12,705 nucleotides of DNA from an uncultured Christensenellaceae bacterium (lineage in GTDB: Bacteria > Bacillota > Clostridia > Christensenellales > Christensenellaceae), in the NCBI GenBank assembly GCA_934373295.1, contig CAKROK010000062.1, positions 1 through 12,705 on the forward strand, in the 5' to 3' direction. The notes below the pieces were generated by a model. That model did not search any database. It was not told the DNA's origin and saw nothing but the letters and a program-made list of their open reading frames with translations. A program made the position numbers and the translations under genes. Every line of letters starts with the position of its first letter. Positions within the stretch are counted from its first letter, which is position 1. Of this stretch, positions 1-7,056 are shown piece by piece.

Positions 1-4
1 GCAT

Positions 5-45
5 ACGGTCTGTAAAATTATCGCGCAGCATAATTTTAAGACCGT
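5..45. repeat. Long hairpin at the left edge
   Basis: The arms at 5-21 and 30-45 are complementary over 16 pairs with a single bulged G at about position 12 and an 8-nt loop (22-29). No good T-run follows on either strand, so it is not an obvious intrinsic terminator. The function is unknown. It could be the end of a gene unit or repeat lying to the left of the window. Confidence 0.5.
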
Positions 46-395
46 CACAAGCTGCATAAAAAGTAAAGCTAAATAACAGCTTATTGAAGTTATGCCAACT
101 TATCAGTAATCGAGCGGGAGTTAACTAAATGCGTTAACCTACCGTCTATTTCCTCGTTTTTCACTATTACTTCTTACATATTACTTGCGCCGTTAGGCGC
201 ACTCCGCCCCCTTATGGGAAAGTCTGAAAACCACGGTTTTCAGGAAAAAATAGCAAAGTTAGATATTCAATCTGAATAACGCCTTGAAAAGCCAACTATC
301 GACTTAAACAATTCTCTAAAATGGAGCTTTGCGTTAGCAAAGCAACCTATAATTTCAATTTACGAGTGAGTTCGCTCTTTTAAACTTAAGCGCAC
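46..395. other. Gene-free stretch with several small hairpins
   Basis: I see no credible coding frame here. The stretch holds several short palindromes: two GTTAAC sites (120-125, 133-138), TGCGCC-GTTA-GGCGCA (about 186-201), CTGAAAAC-CACG-GTTTTCAG (about 224-243) and GCTTTGC-GTTA-GCAAAGC (about 326-343). Two of these share a GTTA loop, which suggests a family of small repeats rather than single regulatory sites. Confidence 0.5.
320..349 (-). repeat. 30-bp hairpin repeat, copy 1 (inverted relative to 6791-6820)
   Basis: These 30 bases are the exact reverse complement of 6791-6820. The core is a 7-bp stem (GCTTTGC/GCAAAGC) with a four-base loop, flanked by GGAG/CTCC-type bases. Similarity stops abruptly at both ends. 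Two perfect copies about 6.4 kb apart in gene-free DNA suggest a dispersed REP-like repeat. Confidence 0.75.
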
Positions 396-435
396 AAAAA
401 ACGCCGTATCAAACAACCCCGACACGACGTTTTTT
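396..435 (-). terminator. Intrinsic terminator for the GNAT-DUF2156 unit
   Basis: The arms AAAAAACGCCGT (396-407) and ACGACGTTTTTT (424-435) pair over 11 of 12 positions around a 16-nt loop. Read on the minus strand the stem ends in a T-run, about 40 bases past the stop codon of the 474-1391 gene. Confidence 0.6.
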
Positions 436-473
436 AACTTTAGGCGTATATTCCGATTTCAAGAAGATGCGCT

Positions 474-1391
474 CTACTCCTCTATCTTCCCATACGACGC
501 GGCGTATTTTTCTATCATCCTCTCGGGATAATACGACAGCTTTGCCTTTCTAAGCCCATCAAGGCCCATGTCGTCCTCGCGGTTTACCCAGGAGACGTCC
601 GCACATTCATGCCGCACGAACTCGCGGTTTATCATGGGATAAAGCCCGTTTATATCCGCGTTCGCCTTTTCTATGTGAACGAGCATCATGTCCTCCGTTA
701 TGCGCTCGGCCACGCAGAACGCCTGTAATACGCCGTCTATTCTTATCGCGCCGCCCGTGAGTCCGAATTCGTCCATGCGCTTTACCGCCAGCTCGACGGT
801 CAGCTTTTCGTCAAACTCCTCCAGCTCCTCGACGTACTCTTCGTCCTTGTGCTCCTGCCACTCGTCGTAAAGCTCCATGCACTCGTAAAGCATTGATGAG
901 CTCATGGGGACGTATTCCCAATTCTCGTTTTCCTGTAAAAAGCGGTTTATGTGATTTCTCTTCGCGTGCAGCTTTTTGCCCGCGAGGGTGGATAGCGACT
1001 GCGCGGTGTATACGTAGTCATCCGCGTTTCTCGTGCGCGTGAATATCATCTCCGGCCGGCTCTTTTCGATGAGTTCTCTAAACGGCGGGGTGACCGTGCG
1101 CAGGCAGGGGTTCTCCACGCCCATCTCTTTAAGCATGGAAAACGCCTTATCGACCAGCTTTCCGTAATCCGCATTTTTGTCCTTGGTTACGGGACAGGAA
1201 AAAAACGGAATGTTCTCGGGAAATCTGTAAAGCAAAAACAGCGCGTCGTCCTCGACCGCATAGGTTATCTTTCCGTGCCGCCCCCAGAGGTACAGCGTGG
1301 TGAACGAGTAATCCGCGTTTTCTATGCCCCACGGCTTGGTGAAGCTCTCTATCAGCTCTTTATCCTCTTTTCCTATTCTCTTAAATTGCAT
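474..1391 (-). CDS. DUF2156 / LPG-synthase C-terminal domain protein, soluble
   Basis: This 305-residue protein matches the stand-alone DUF2156 (phosphatidylglycerol lysyltransferase C-terminal-like) family, a double-GNAT-like fold. Visible family features are a K-rich KRNHIN segment (residues 144-149) after DYVYTAQSLSTLAGKKLHAK, a central EWQEHKDEE acidic stretch, the GAIRIDGVLQAF strand and a C-terminal NREDDMGLDGLRKAKLSYYP motif. No membrane segments are present, so unlike MprF it is a cytosolic domain without the flippase part. In MprF this domain transfers lysine or alanine from tRNA to lipid; the substrate of stand-alone versions is not settled and none is claimed here. The ATG at 1391 has a good SD (GAGGAA, spacing about 8) inside the end of the upstream GNAT gene, one base past its stop, so the two are translationally coupled. 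A terminator follows at 396-435. Confidence 0.8.
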   Translation of the reverse strand: MQFKRIGKEDKELIESFTKPWGIENADYSFTTLYLWGRHGKITYAVEDDALFLLYRFPENIPFFSCPVTKDKNADYGKLVDKAFSMLKEMGVENPCLRTVTPPFRELIEKSRPEMIFTRTRNADDYVYTAQSLSTLAGKKLHAKRNHINRFLQENENWEYVPMSSSMLYECMELYDEWQEHKDEEYVEELEEFDEKLTVELAVKRMDEFGLTGGAIRIDGVLQAFCVAERITEDMMLVHIEKANADINGLYPMINREFVRHECADVSWVNREDDMGLDGLRKAKLSYYPERMIEKYAASYGKIEE

Positions 1392-1392
1392 A

Positions 1393-2418
1393 TCAATATT
1401 CCTCGATCATATAGCATGGTGTTCTGCATAGCTTTTCATTTATGCTCATGATATTCTTTTCATCATGTATTATTATACCATCCGCCTGCGATAATTCGCA
1501 ATATCCCGCGAGTATAGGCAGTATGTCCGCCGCACTAAGCGTACACGCGGGTATGTGCTCCTCCCCGTCCATGGAGAATATCCCGTTGTTACTTTCAAGC
1601 ACATCGTCTTTAAGCTCTATCGAATAGGGTAAATTGTATGCGCGTAACAGCGTTTTTGCATCCAGCGCCGCGCCCACCGCAGTAGGTCTTTCTCCGGGCA
1701 GCTTTACCTCACAGCTCTTGCCCAACCTACCCAGCGCGCACAATATCTCATTTTTTGCGGAATCATCCGCAAAGGCGCATTCCGGGCAGATGAATTTGTC
1801 TTTAAGCTCATATACCGCGGCGTATGCGTCCTTTAATATGAGCCAGCGCGCGCCGTCCGAGGCGAGGTCGGCAATTCTGCCGCGCATAGCCGAGCCATCC
1901 CTGACTATCATCGCGCTGTAGTCTGCGCACATCCTTTCATATATACGCGTCAGCTCGGTTATATGCGCAAGTGCGTCGCCTTTGAGCAGCGGTATAGTAT
2001 CGTTTCCGTTGGATTGAAGTGTTTTTTCTTCGCTCCCCGTGATGTACCTGTGTCCGAGCGCGTGATAGTGGTTTTTGCCCGCGGGGGTGTCTATCATAAT
2101 GGGGATGCCCGCCCCAAGAGCGTGCTTTTGCAAAAACAGCACGCATTTGTGCATCAGCCCCCTTTTGCGGTATTCGGGTATGGTGTATACTCCGTTTAAC
2201 ATCGCCGCGTCAAAGACCTTGCCGCGCAGCGCAAGCTTCATGGGCTGATAAAACGCCATGGAGACTATCCTCCCGCCATCGTCAACGACGCTCGCCCCGC
2301 CTGCGGGAAAGCGCCGTGAAAAATACCAGTCGATAAATCCGTCGCTGTCCGAAAAGCCCTCTTTCCACAGCGTTTTAAGTGTTTTTATGTCATTTTCCTC
2401 TGCGAGCCGCGTTATCAT
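1393..2418 (-). CDS. GNAT N-acetyltransferase, Eis-like (Acetyltransf_9 type)
   Basis: This 341-residue protein has an N-terminal GNAT domain. The acetyl-CoA-binding motif A is seen as VYTIPEYRKRGLMHK (residues 77-91), preceded by the strand GKVFDAAMLNG and followed by the IPIMIDTPAG and ALGHRYITG segments. An Eis-like C-terminal half (about 130-341) follows, as in larger GNAT proteins of Clostridia. The N-terminal WYFSRRF is also typical of that group. The acceptor substrate cannot be read from the sequence. The start at 2418 has a strong SD (AAAAAAGGAGATT). Its stop lies one base from the start of the DUF2156 gene, so it is the first gene of a two-gene operon. I found no convincing -35/-10 pair in front of it; a hairpin (2450-2478) lies in the presumed leader. 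Confidence 0.8.
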   Translation of the reverse strand: MITRLAEENDIKTLKTLWKEGFSDSDGFIDWYFSRRFPAGGASVVDDGGRIVSMAFYQPMKLALRGKVFDAAMLNGVYTIPEYRKRGLMHKCVLFLQKHALGAGIPIMIDTPAGKNHYHALGHRYITGSEEKTLQSNGNDTIPLLKGDALAHITELTRIYERMCADYSAMIVRDGSAMRGRIADLASDGARWLILKDAYAAVYELKDKFICPECAFADDSAKNEILCALGRLGKSCEVKLPGERPTAVGAALDAKTLLRAYNLPYSIELKDDVLESNNGIFSMDGEEHIPACTLSAADILPILAGYCELSQADGIIIHDEKNIMSINEKLCRTPCYMIEEY

Positions 2419-2449
2419 AAATAATCTCCTTTTTTCTCATATACCTACA

Positions 2450-2478
2450 AAGGCTCGACGTGTAACGCGCCGAGCCTT
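2450..2478. other. Hairpin upstream of the GNAT gene
   Basis: AAGGCTCG (2450-2457) and CGAGCCTT (2471-2478) form a perfect 8-bp stem with a 13-nt loop. Read on the minus strand only a short TTTG follows, so it is a weak terminator candidate for the uppP unit or a leader structure of the GNAT gene. Confidence 0.4.
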
Positions 2479-2545
2479 CGCAGATTTTGTAAATTTATAA
2501 GGGGAGTACAATTATGTAGTGAGGGTGCATTACTTCCTCTCTACG

Positions 2546-2595
2546 GTTCATAATATACAGTAGTTTTGTGAACTCAGGTTTTATTTATTATGAAC
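2546..2595. repeat. Inverted repeat in the uppP-GNAT intergenic region
   Basis: GTTCATAATA (2546-2555) and TATTATGAAC (2586-2595) are perfect 10-bp inverted copies 30 bases apart. The 246-bp gap (2419-2664) holds no gene. The repeat could be an operator pair or a long-looped hairpin; neither strand shows a good T-run after it. Confidence 0.45.
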
Positions 2596-2664
2596 TAAGC
2601 ATGAATGTTGTATCTGTTTTGTAAACATGCCCATTTATTCAGGTTGGTCTTTTCAACCGTCTGA

Positions 2665-3471
2665 TTAGAAAACAAGGTGCGTGACGTACTGATCTATCAT
2701 TATGATTATGCCCAAAGCCGCCGTATATATCGCAAAGCCGTAGAGTTTTTTGTTTTTGATGAGCTTTATCATGAACTTGACGGCGAAATATCCCGTCACG
2801 CCCGCGGCGATCATGCCCACTATCAGGCTCAATACAGGTACGCCGATGGTGCCCGCGTCTATAGCGTCCTTGCCCTCGAGCACGGCGCTTCCCAATATCG
2901 CGGGGATGGACATCAAAAATGAAAAATCAGCCGCGGCGGATTTATTAAGGCCGGAGAACAGCGCGCCCGATATCGTCGAGCCGGAGCGCGACACGCCGGG
3001 CAGAGTGCCTATGCACTGCATACCGCCTATTATGAGCGCGTCCTTGACCGTCATCTTCTCCATATCGCGCTTTTTCCCGCGGGTGGAGACATAGTCGCAA
3101 AGCGTGAGCAGTATCGCTGTGATTATAAAGCTGATGCCCAATATGCCGCCCGAGCTTGCCATCTCGTCAAAGCTCTTTAATACCGTCTTATACAGCAGCG
3201 CGATTATCACGGTGGGGATGGTCGCTATTATGAGATAGAGCAATGTCTTGTTGATGGGATGGCGGATTATCCCCCAGATCGTCTTGCGGTAGACGATTAT
3301 TACCGCTACCAGTGTGGCGATATGTACCATAGTGGTGAAGAACGCGCCGCCGTCCGATTCGCTAAGCCCGGTGAGCTTTTCCAAAATGAGCAGATGTCCG
3401 CTCGAGGATACGGGCAGAAACTCCGTTAATCCCTGGACAATGCCCATTATAAGAGCCTCAAAAATATTCAT
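2665..3471 (-). CDS. uppP: Undecaprenyl-diphosphatase UppP (BacA family)
   Basis: This integral membrane enzyme dephosphorylates undecaprenyl pyrophosphate to undecaprenyl phosphate, recycling the lipid carrier for peptidoglycan and other wall polymers; high levels give bacitracin tolerance. At 268 residues it has the usual family length. Both signature regions are intact: GIVQGLTEFLPVSSSGHL (residues 10-27, with the conserved Glu17, the serine cluster and His26) and PGVSRSGST (158-166, with the conserved Arg162). Several hydrophobic membrane segments surround them. Its ATG shares a base with the stop of the preceding GNAT gene (TAATG), and a strong SD, GGAGGAAA, lies inside that gene's last codons, so translation is coupled. 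It is the last gene of the lplA-GNAT-uppP unit. No clear terminator is seen after it. Confidence 0.95.
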   Translation of the reverse strand: MNIFEALIMGIVQGLTEFLPVSSSGHLLILEKLTGLSESDGGAFFTTMVHIATLVAVIIVYRKTIWGIIRHPINKTLLYLIIATIPTVIIALLYKTVLKSFDEMASSGGILGISFIITAILLTLCDYVSTRGKKRDMEKMTVKDALIIGGMQCIGTLPGVSRSGSTISGALFSGLNKSAAADFSFLMSIPAILGSAVLEGKDAIDAGTIGVPVLSLIVGMIAAGVTGYFAVKFMIKLIKNKKLYGFAIYTAALGIIIMIDQYVTHLVF

Positions 3472-3905
3472 TACATTTCCTCCAATATCATTTGATCATA
3501 TTCAAAGAATTTGAATCCATAGCTTTCATATAATCTGACCGCGCCCGTGTTCTCAAGCTCGACCTCCAGGCGGAAGCGCGCGCGTTTTTGGGATAAAAGC
3601 GCGTTTAGCAGCTCATGCCCCGCGCCCTTTCCCCGGCTTTGCGGCCTTATATACAGCTCCTCTATCCACGTGACCATGCCGCCCGCCTCGTTTGAAAACG
3701 TCTTTGCCGTGAGCGCATATCCCAAGACCTCGCCTGCATCTTCGCAAATGAGCAGGTCGGCATATACGTCGCTTTTAAGGCATTCGTCAAACGTGAGCGT
3801 GAAATTCTCCTCCGGCACGGGCGCCATTACGGCGTCGGATGAGTAGAAATCCCGCATCATCTCAATGACCGCCTGTCTGTCCTTTTCAATAGCTCTTCTT
3901 ATCAT
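3471..3905 (-). CDS. Small GNAT-family N-acetyltransferase
   Basis: This 144-residue single-domain GNAT protein has textbook motifs. Motif A is LYIRPQSRGKGAGHELL (residues 84-100), where RGKGAG binds the acetyl-CoA pyrophosphate. Motif B contains ENTGAVRLYESYGFK (118-132), the usual N-x-x-A-x-x-LY-x-x-x-GF pattern. The acceptor (protein N-terminus, amine metabolite or antibiotic) cannot be told from the sequence. It starts one base after the lplA stop with a modest SD (CAGGAT), and its stop overlaps the uppP start, so it is in the middle of a tight three-gene operon. No direct pathway link with lipoate or wall-lipid metabolism is evident. Confidence 0.88.
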   Translation of the reverse strand: MIRRAIEKDRQAVIEMMRDFYSSDAVMAPVPEENFTLTFDECLKSDVYADLLICEDAGEVLGYALTAKTFSNEAGGMVTWIEELYIRPQSRGKGAGHELLNALLSQKRARFRLEVELENTGAVRLYESYGFKFFEYDQMILEEM

Positions 3906-3906
3906 A

Positions 3907-4881
3907 TCATATATCCTGCGTCATGAGCCAGTCCGCAAGCTCGTCGAGCTGGGGCTTGTTTCGTTCTTTAAGCGCGGCGCACATGCTCTTTTTATCAAAG
4001 CGCACGTTTAACAGGCCGCTTTCTATGAGCGCGGGTAGGTCGGCGTCGTTCGCATCCGAATAGACCTTTATCCCCGTTATAATGCCCTTTTGCGCGTCTA
4101 TGTACATCTGAACGCTGCCCCAGTCAAAGCGCTCGTTCAGCTGTATCTCGAAATCGGGGGTATTTCCCATAGCCCATTCCCAGGACGACTGCTTCTTATA
4201 GTATTCGTCTATCCCCGCGAGGTCCTCCTGCGTGGGGACGAACACCTCATAGTCGCCGTAGACCTTTTGATATGCGTCCTTGACCGCGGCGAGGACGTCG
4301 TCTGTAGTTAAACCGGGGACAAAGTCGCTCAAATTGCATACCTTTTGACGCACGGACGTCACGCCCTTTGCCTTTAGCTTTTTAGGATCGGGGTTTAAAT
4401 AGTTCGCCAGCTTTTTGAGATCCGCGTTTACGAGCAGCGTGCCGTGATGCTGGCGGGTATGCTTCCTCGCGCAGAAGGCATTTCCCGAAAATTTCATGCC
4501 GTCCGCCTTGAGGTCGTTTTTGCCGGAAAACTCACAGGGTATGCCCAATGAACGCACGGCGGTGAGTATCAGCTCAAACTGCTTATGCTCGTCATAGCGG
4601 TCGTTTCCCGCGATAAAAGAGAAATTGAGGTTGCCCTCGTCATGATAGACCGCGCCACCGCCCGTTATCCTGCGCACGAGCTGGACGTCGTCCTCCTCCA
4701 TGCGCTTTAAGTTGCACTCACGGAAGGGATTCTGATTTTTGCCGATTATCACGGCGTTCGCATTTATATAGAAGTAAAGCGCCATATCCCCCTCGCGCAG
4801 GTTATCGAGCAGCCATTCGTCGGCCGCAAGGTTCATGTGACCGTCGCGAGACGGCGATACGTAAAAAAGAGTTTTTCCCAT
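3907..4881 (-). CDS. lplA: Lipoate-protein ligase A
   Basis: This enzyme activates free lipoate with ATP to lipoyl-AMP and attaches it to the lipoyl domain lysine of 2-oxoacid dehydrogenases or glycine cleavage H protein. The frame is open further up (to 5016), but I choose the ATG at 4881: the residues before it look non-coding, the family N-terminus begins here (MGKTLFYVSPSRDGHMN), and an SD-like AAAGGA plus a promoter lie upstream. The resulting length is 324 residues, close to E. coli LplA. Family motifs are RRITGGGAVYHDEGN (about 70-84), GKNDLKADGMKFSGNAF (about 120-136, including the conserved lysine K130) and HHGTLL (145-150). The C-terminal accessory domain needed for self-contained adenylation is present (about 250-324). 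It is the first gene of the lplA-GNAT-uppP operon. Confidence 0.93.
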   Translation of the reverse strand: MGKTLFYVSPSRDGHMNLAADEWLLDNLREGDMALYFYINANAVIIGKNQNPFRECNLKRMEEDDVQLVRRITGGGAVYHDEGNLNFSFIAGNDRYDEHKQFELILTAVRSLGIPCEFSGKNDLKADGMKFSGNAFCARKHTRQHHGTLLVNADLKKLANYLNPDPKKLKAKGVTSVRQKVCNLSDFVPGLTTDDVLAAVKDAYQKVYGDYEVFVPTQEDLAGIDEYYKKQSSWEWAMGNTPDFEIQLNERFDWGSVQMYIDAQKGIITGIKVYSDANDADLPALIESGLLNVRFDKKSMCAALKERNKPQLDELADWLMTQDI

Positions 4882-4935
4882 AGTAATAAAATCCTTTCGG
4901 TCAGCATTTTTCCGCATAAAAATTTCAATATTCCA

Positions 4936-4944
4936 ATTATACCA
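4936..4944 (-). promoter_or_regulatory. Extended -10 promoter of the lplA operon
   Basis: On the minus strand the sequence reads TGGTATAAT, a perfect extended -10 element. The expected start of transcription is near 4929, leaving a leader of about 48 nt before the lplA ATG at 4881. No consensus -35 lies at the right distance, which extended -10 promoters tolerate. Confidence 0.7.
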
Positions 4945-5043
4945 TATTATCGGCGGGATAATAGTTTCAGTTTTGCAACATTTTATATTACGCATCGCGG
5001 AATAGTGAATATACATGAGTCATACGGCGAAAAATCATGCTGA

Positions 5044-5061
5044 AATATATAAAAATTCGCC
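5044..5061. promoter_or_regulatory. Possible ArgR/AhrC (ARG box) operator
   Basis: This AT-rich 18-mer contains ATAAAAATTC. It matches the Bacillus-type ARG box (CATGAATAAAAATTCAAG) at about 12 of 18 positions and sits 7 bp upstream of the argH -35. A second partial box, TGAAT-ATAC-ATGAG, lies at 5006-5019. Position and gene identity fit arginine repression, but AT-rich matches are easy to find by chance. Confidence 0.3.
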
Positions 5062-5068
5062 TGATGGG

Positions 5069-5097
5069 TTGCGTTTTTATTCAGGTGGATGTATAAT
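5069..5097 (+). promoter_or_regulatory. Sigma-70-type promoter of argH
   Basis: TTGCGT (5069-5074), a 17-bp spacer and a perfect TATAAT (5092-5097). Transcription should start near 5104, giving a leader of only about 22 nt that carries the SD AGGAG (5113-5117). Confidence 0.8.
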
Positions 5098-5125
5098 TAT
5101 AGAAAAATAAACAGGAGAACATATC

Positions 5126-6505
5126 ATGGCAAAACTTTGGGGCGGACGCTTCACTAAAAATACAGACGCCTTCGCGGAGGGCTTTCACTCCTCGATCTCC
5201 TTTGATTCGAGGATGTATAAACAGGACATAACGGGCAGCATGGCGCATGCGAAAATGCTGGGCAAGCAGGGCATACTCTCCATGGAGGATGTTTCGGCAA
5301 TAGTAAACGGCCTTGAGGGTATATTGGCGGACATCGAGGCGGGCAAGGTGAGCTTTTCGCCGCACGATGAGGACATCCACATGAACGTCGAGCGCCTTTT
5401 AACCGAGCGCATAGGCGAGGCGGGAAAGCGCCTGCATACCGGGCGCAGCAGGAACGACCAGGTCGCCCTCGATTTCAGGATGTACATGCTTTGTGAGGCG
5501 GATGAGACGATAGACGCGCTGAAGGCGCTGTGCAATGCGCTCATCGCGATATCGGAGGGAAACCTCGAGACGATAATGCCCGCATATACGCATCTTCAAA
5601 AGGCCCAGCCCACCACGCTCGCGCACTACATGATGGCGTACTGCCAGATGTTTTTACGCGATATAGACCGCATGAAGGACGTAAAAAAGCGCACGGACAG
5701 TATGCCCTTAGGCTCGGGCGCACTCTGCGCGACGACTTATCCGCTCGACAGGCAGTTCGTCGCAGATCAGCTCGGATTTTCCGGAATAACCCCCAACAGC
5801 ATGGACGGAGTTTCCGACCGTGACTTTGCCATTGAATACCTCTCCGCGGCGAGCATAATAATGATGCACCTCTCGCGCTTCTGTGAGGAGCTCATACTCT
5901 GGTCTACAGGCGAATTCGCGTTCGTATCGATGGACGACGCATATTCCACCGGCTCATCCATAATGCCCCAGAAGAAAAATCCGGACATGGCGGAGCTTAT
6001 CCGCGGAAAGACGGGCAGGGTCTACGGCGACCTTATGGGGCTTTTGACCGTCATGAAGGGACTTCCTCTCGCATACAACAAGGACATGCAGGAGGACAAG
6101 GAGGGTACCTTTGACGCGGCGGACACCGTGATAAGCTGTTTAAAGGTGTTCACGGGCATGATAAGCACGGTCACTTTCAAAAAGGAGAACATGCACGCGA
6201 CGGCGGGCAGGGGCTTCACGAACGCGACGGACGCGGCGGATTACCTCGTCAAAAAGGGAATGCCCTTCCGCGATGCGCACGCCGTGATAGGCGAGCTGGT
6301 GCTATACTGCGAGACGAGGGGGCTTGCGCTTTCCGACCTGAGCCTTGCGGAGCTTAAACAACACAGCGAGCTTTTCGGCGAGGACGTTTACGACAGCATT
6401 TCGCTCGTCACCTGCGTAAACAAGCGCGAGGTTGCGGGCGGCCCCGCGCCGGCGTGCGTCAAAGCGCACATCGAGCAGGCGAAAAAGTATCTTGAAACCG
6501 TCTGA
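5126..6505 (+). CDS. argH: Argininosuccinate lyase
   Basis: This cytosolic enzyme splits argininosuccinate into arginine and fumarate, the last step of arginine synthesis. At 459 residues it has the usual length of the fumarase/aspartase superfamily member ArgH. Visible signatures are KLWGGRF at the N-terminus, HTGRSRNDQ (104-112), THLQKAQP (155-162) and the superfamily signature GSSIMPQKKNPD (276-287) carrying the catalytic serine loop. No break or missing key residue is seen. The ATG at 5126 has SD AGGAG at 8-base spacing. It is transcribed alone from its own promoter and closed by a strong terminator; argG, commonly its partner, is not next to it. A possible ARG box lies upstream of the promoter. 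It diverges from the lplA operon. Confidence 0.96.
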   Translation: MAKLWGGRFTKNTDAFAEGFHSSISFDSRMYKQDITGSMAHAKMLGKQGILSMEDVSAIVNGLEGILADIEAGKVSFSPHDEDIHMNVERLLTERIGEAGKRLHTGRSRNDQVALDFRMYMLCEADETIDALKALCNALIAISEGNLETIMPAYTHLQKAQPTTLAHYMMAYCQMFLRDIDRMKDVKKRTDSMPLGSGALCATTYPLDRQFVADQLGFSGITPNSMDGVSDRDFAIEYLSAASIIMMHLSRFCEELILWSTGEFAFVSMDDAYSTGSSIMPQKKNPDMAELIRGKTGRVYGDLMGLLTVMKGLPLAYNKDMQEDKEGTFDAADTVISCLKVFTGMISTVTFKKENMHATAGRGFTNATDAADYLVKKGMPFRDAHAVIGELVLYCETRGLALSDLSLAELKQHSELFGEDVYDSISLVTCVNKREVAGGPAPACVKAHIEQAKKYLETV

Positions 6506-6518
6506 TTTAAGGAATTTA

Positions 6519-6550
6519 AGGGTCGTTTCTTCGTGAAACGGCTCTTTTTT
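6519..6550 (+). terminator. Intrinsic terminator of argH
   Basis: An 11-bp stem (6519-6529 with 6535-6545, two G-T wobbles) with the 5-nt loop TTCGT is followed directly by a T-run to 6550. It begins 13 bases after the argH stop. Confidence 0.9.
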
Positions 6551-6723
6551 GTGGAAAAATGGAGTGTGGGCTTGAGTTTAAAAGAGTGGATAAATGTTGA
6601 AAGTAAAATAAAACGAGTCGAGAAAGAACAGGGCTCCCGAAAAGGTGGTAGCGACAGTGAGCCGTTGCGAAGGCGTTTACAACTGAGCAGGCGAACTGAG
6701 CGAGCCTTTTTGGGATGAAAGGA

Positions 6724-6786
6724 GCAGCAGCGTTATTAGTCGTTGCAGTCGCGTTTACGCGGCTGCATGACTATGGCGCTTGCTGC
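6724..6786. repeat. Nested interrupted hairpin
   Basis: Three stacked helices share one axis: GCAGCAGCG (6724-6732) with CGCTTGCTGC (6777-6786, one bulge), TAGTC (6737-6741) with GACTA (6769-6773), and GCAGTCGCG (6745-6753) with CGCGGCTGC (6758-6766, one wobble), around a TTTA loop. Symmetric internal loops separate them, as in folded RNAs. Confidence 0.55.
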
Positions 6787-6790
6787 GACG

Positions 6791-6820
6791 TAGGTTGCTT
6801 TGCTAACGCAAAGCTCCATT
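6791..6820 (+). repeat. 30-bp hairpin repeat, copy 2
   Basis: Exact reverse complement of 320-349. The core stem is GCTTTGC (6797-6803) and GCAAAGC (6808-6814) with loop TAAC. See the entry at 320-349. Confidence 0.75.
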
Positions 6821-6883
6821 ATATTTTTCCTCGTTATGTTCGCACGCTGACGCCAAAAAGATTCATCTCATACGTTCGCGCGC

Positions 6884-6922
6884 GGCTTAGTTTTTGCGGC
6901 CTCCGGCCGCAAAAACTAAGCC
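6884..6922. repeat. 18-bp-arm perfect inverted repeat
   Basis: The arms 6884-6901 and 6905-6922 are perfectly complementary (18 bp) around a 3-base centre. It is the first of four strong palindromes in a row and overlaps the next one by three bases. Confidence 0.75.
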
Positions 6923-6944
6923 CGCCCGCCTTCGGCGGGCGGGC
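6920..6944. repeat. 11-bp GC-rich inverted repeat
   Basis: GCCCGCCCGCC (6920-6930) and GGCGGGCGGGC (6934-6944) are perfect inverted copies with a TTC centre. There is no T-run, so it is not a standard terminator. Confidence 0.7.
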
Positions 6945-6945
6945 A

Positions 6946-6987
6946 CTTTCCGGCGCAAAACGGCGAATGCCGTTTCGCGCCGGAAAG
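6946..6987. repeat. 19-bp-arm near-perfect inverted repeat
   Basis: The arms 6946-6964 and 6969-6987 pair at 18 of 19 positions (single A/C mismatch at 6957/6976) with the loop GAAT. Confidence 0.75.
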
Positions 6988-7056
6988 CTGCGCCGCGCCT
7001 CGTCGGCAAGCTCGCTTTATAATCGGAGGGACAGGCGGGTGAGTTGCGTATAATCC

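Larger units (their letters stand above)
6551..6883. other. Gene-free stretch with RNA-like secondary structure
   Basis: Two overlapping open frames cross this stretch, but they have no SD, low-complexity Arg/Ser-rich translations and frames that run through perfect hairpins, so I do not call genes. Positions 6635-6645 pair with 6705-6715 (11 bp, one wobble). A nested, interrupted stem follows at 6724-6786, and a copy of the dispersed 30-bp repeat lies at 6791-6820. It could be a structured RNA or a composite repeat. Confidence 0.45.

Noticed and set aside
4882..5016. N-terminal extension of lplA to an ATG at 5016
   Set aside because: The extension overlaps the extended -10 promoter, is unlike the family N-terminus and lacks an SD; the ATG at 4881 fits all criteria.
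6533..7053. Two overlapping open frames (6533-6718 and 6715-7053) after argH
   Set aside because: The first starts inside the argH terminator and the second runs through several perfect palindromes. Neither has a convincing SD, and the translations are Arg/Ser/Leu-rich without any recognisable domain.
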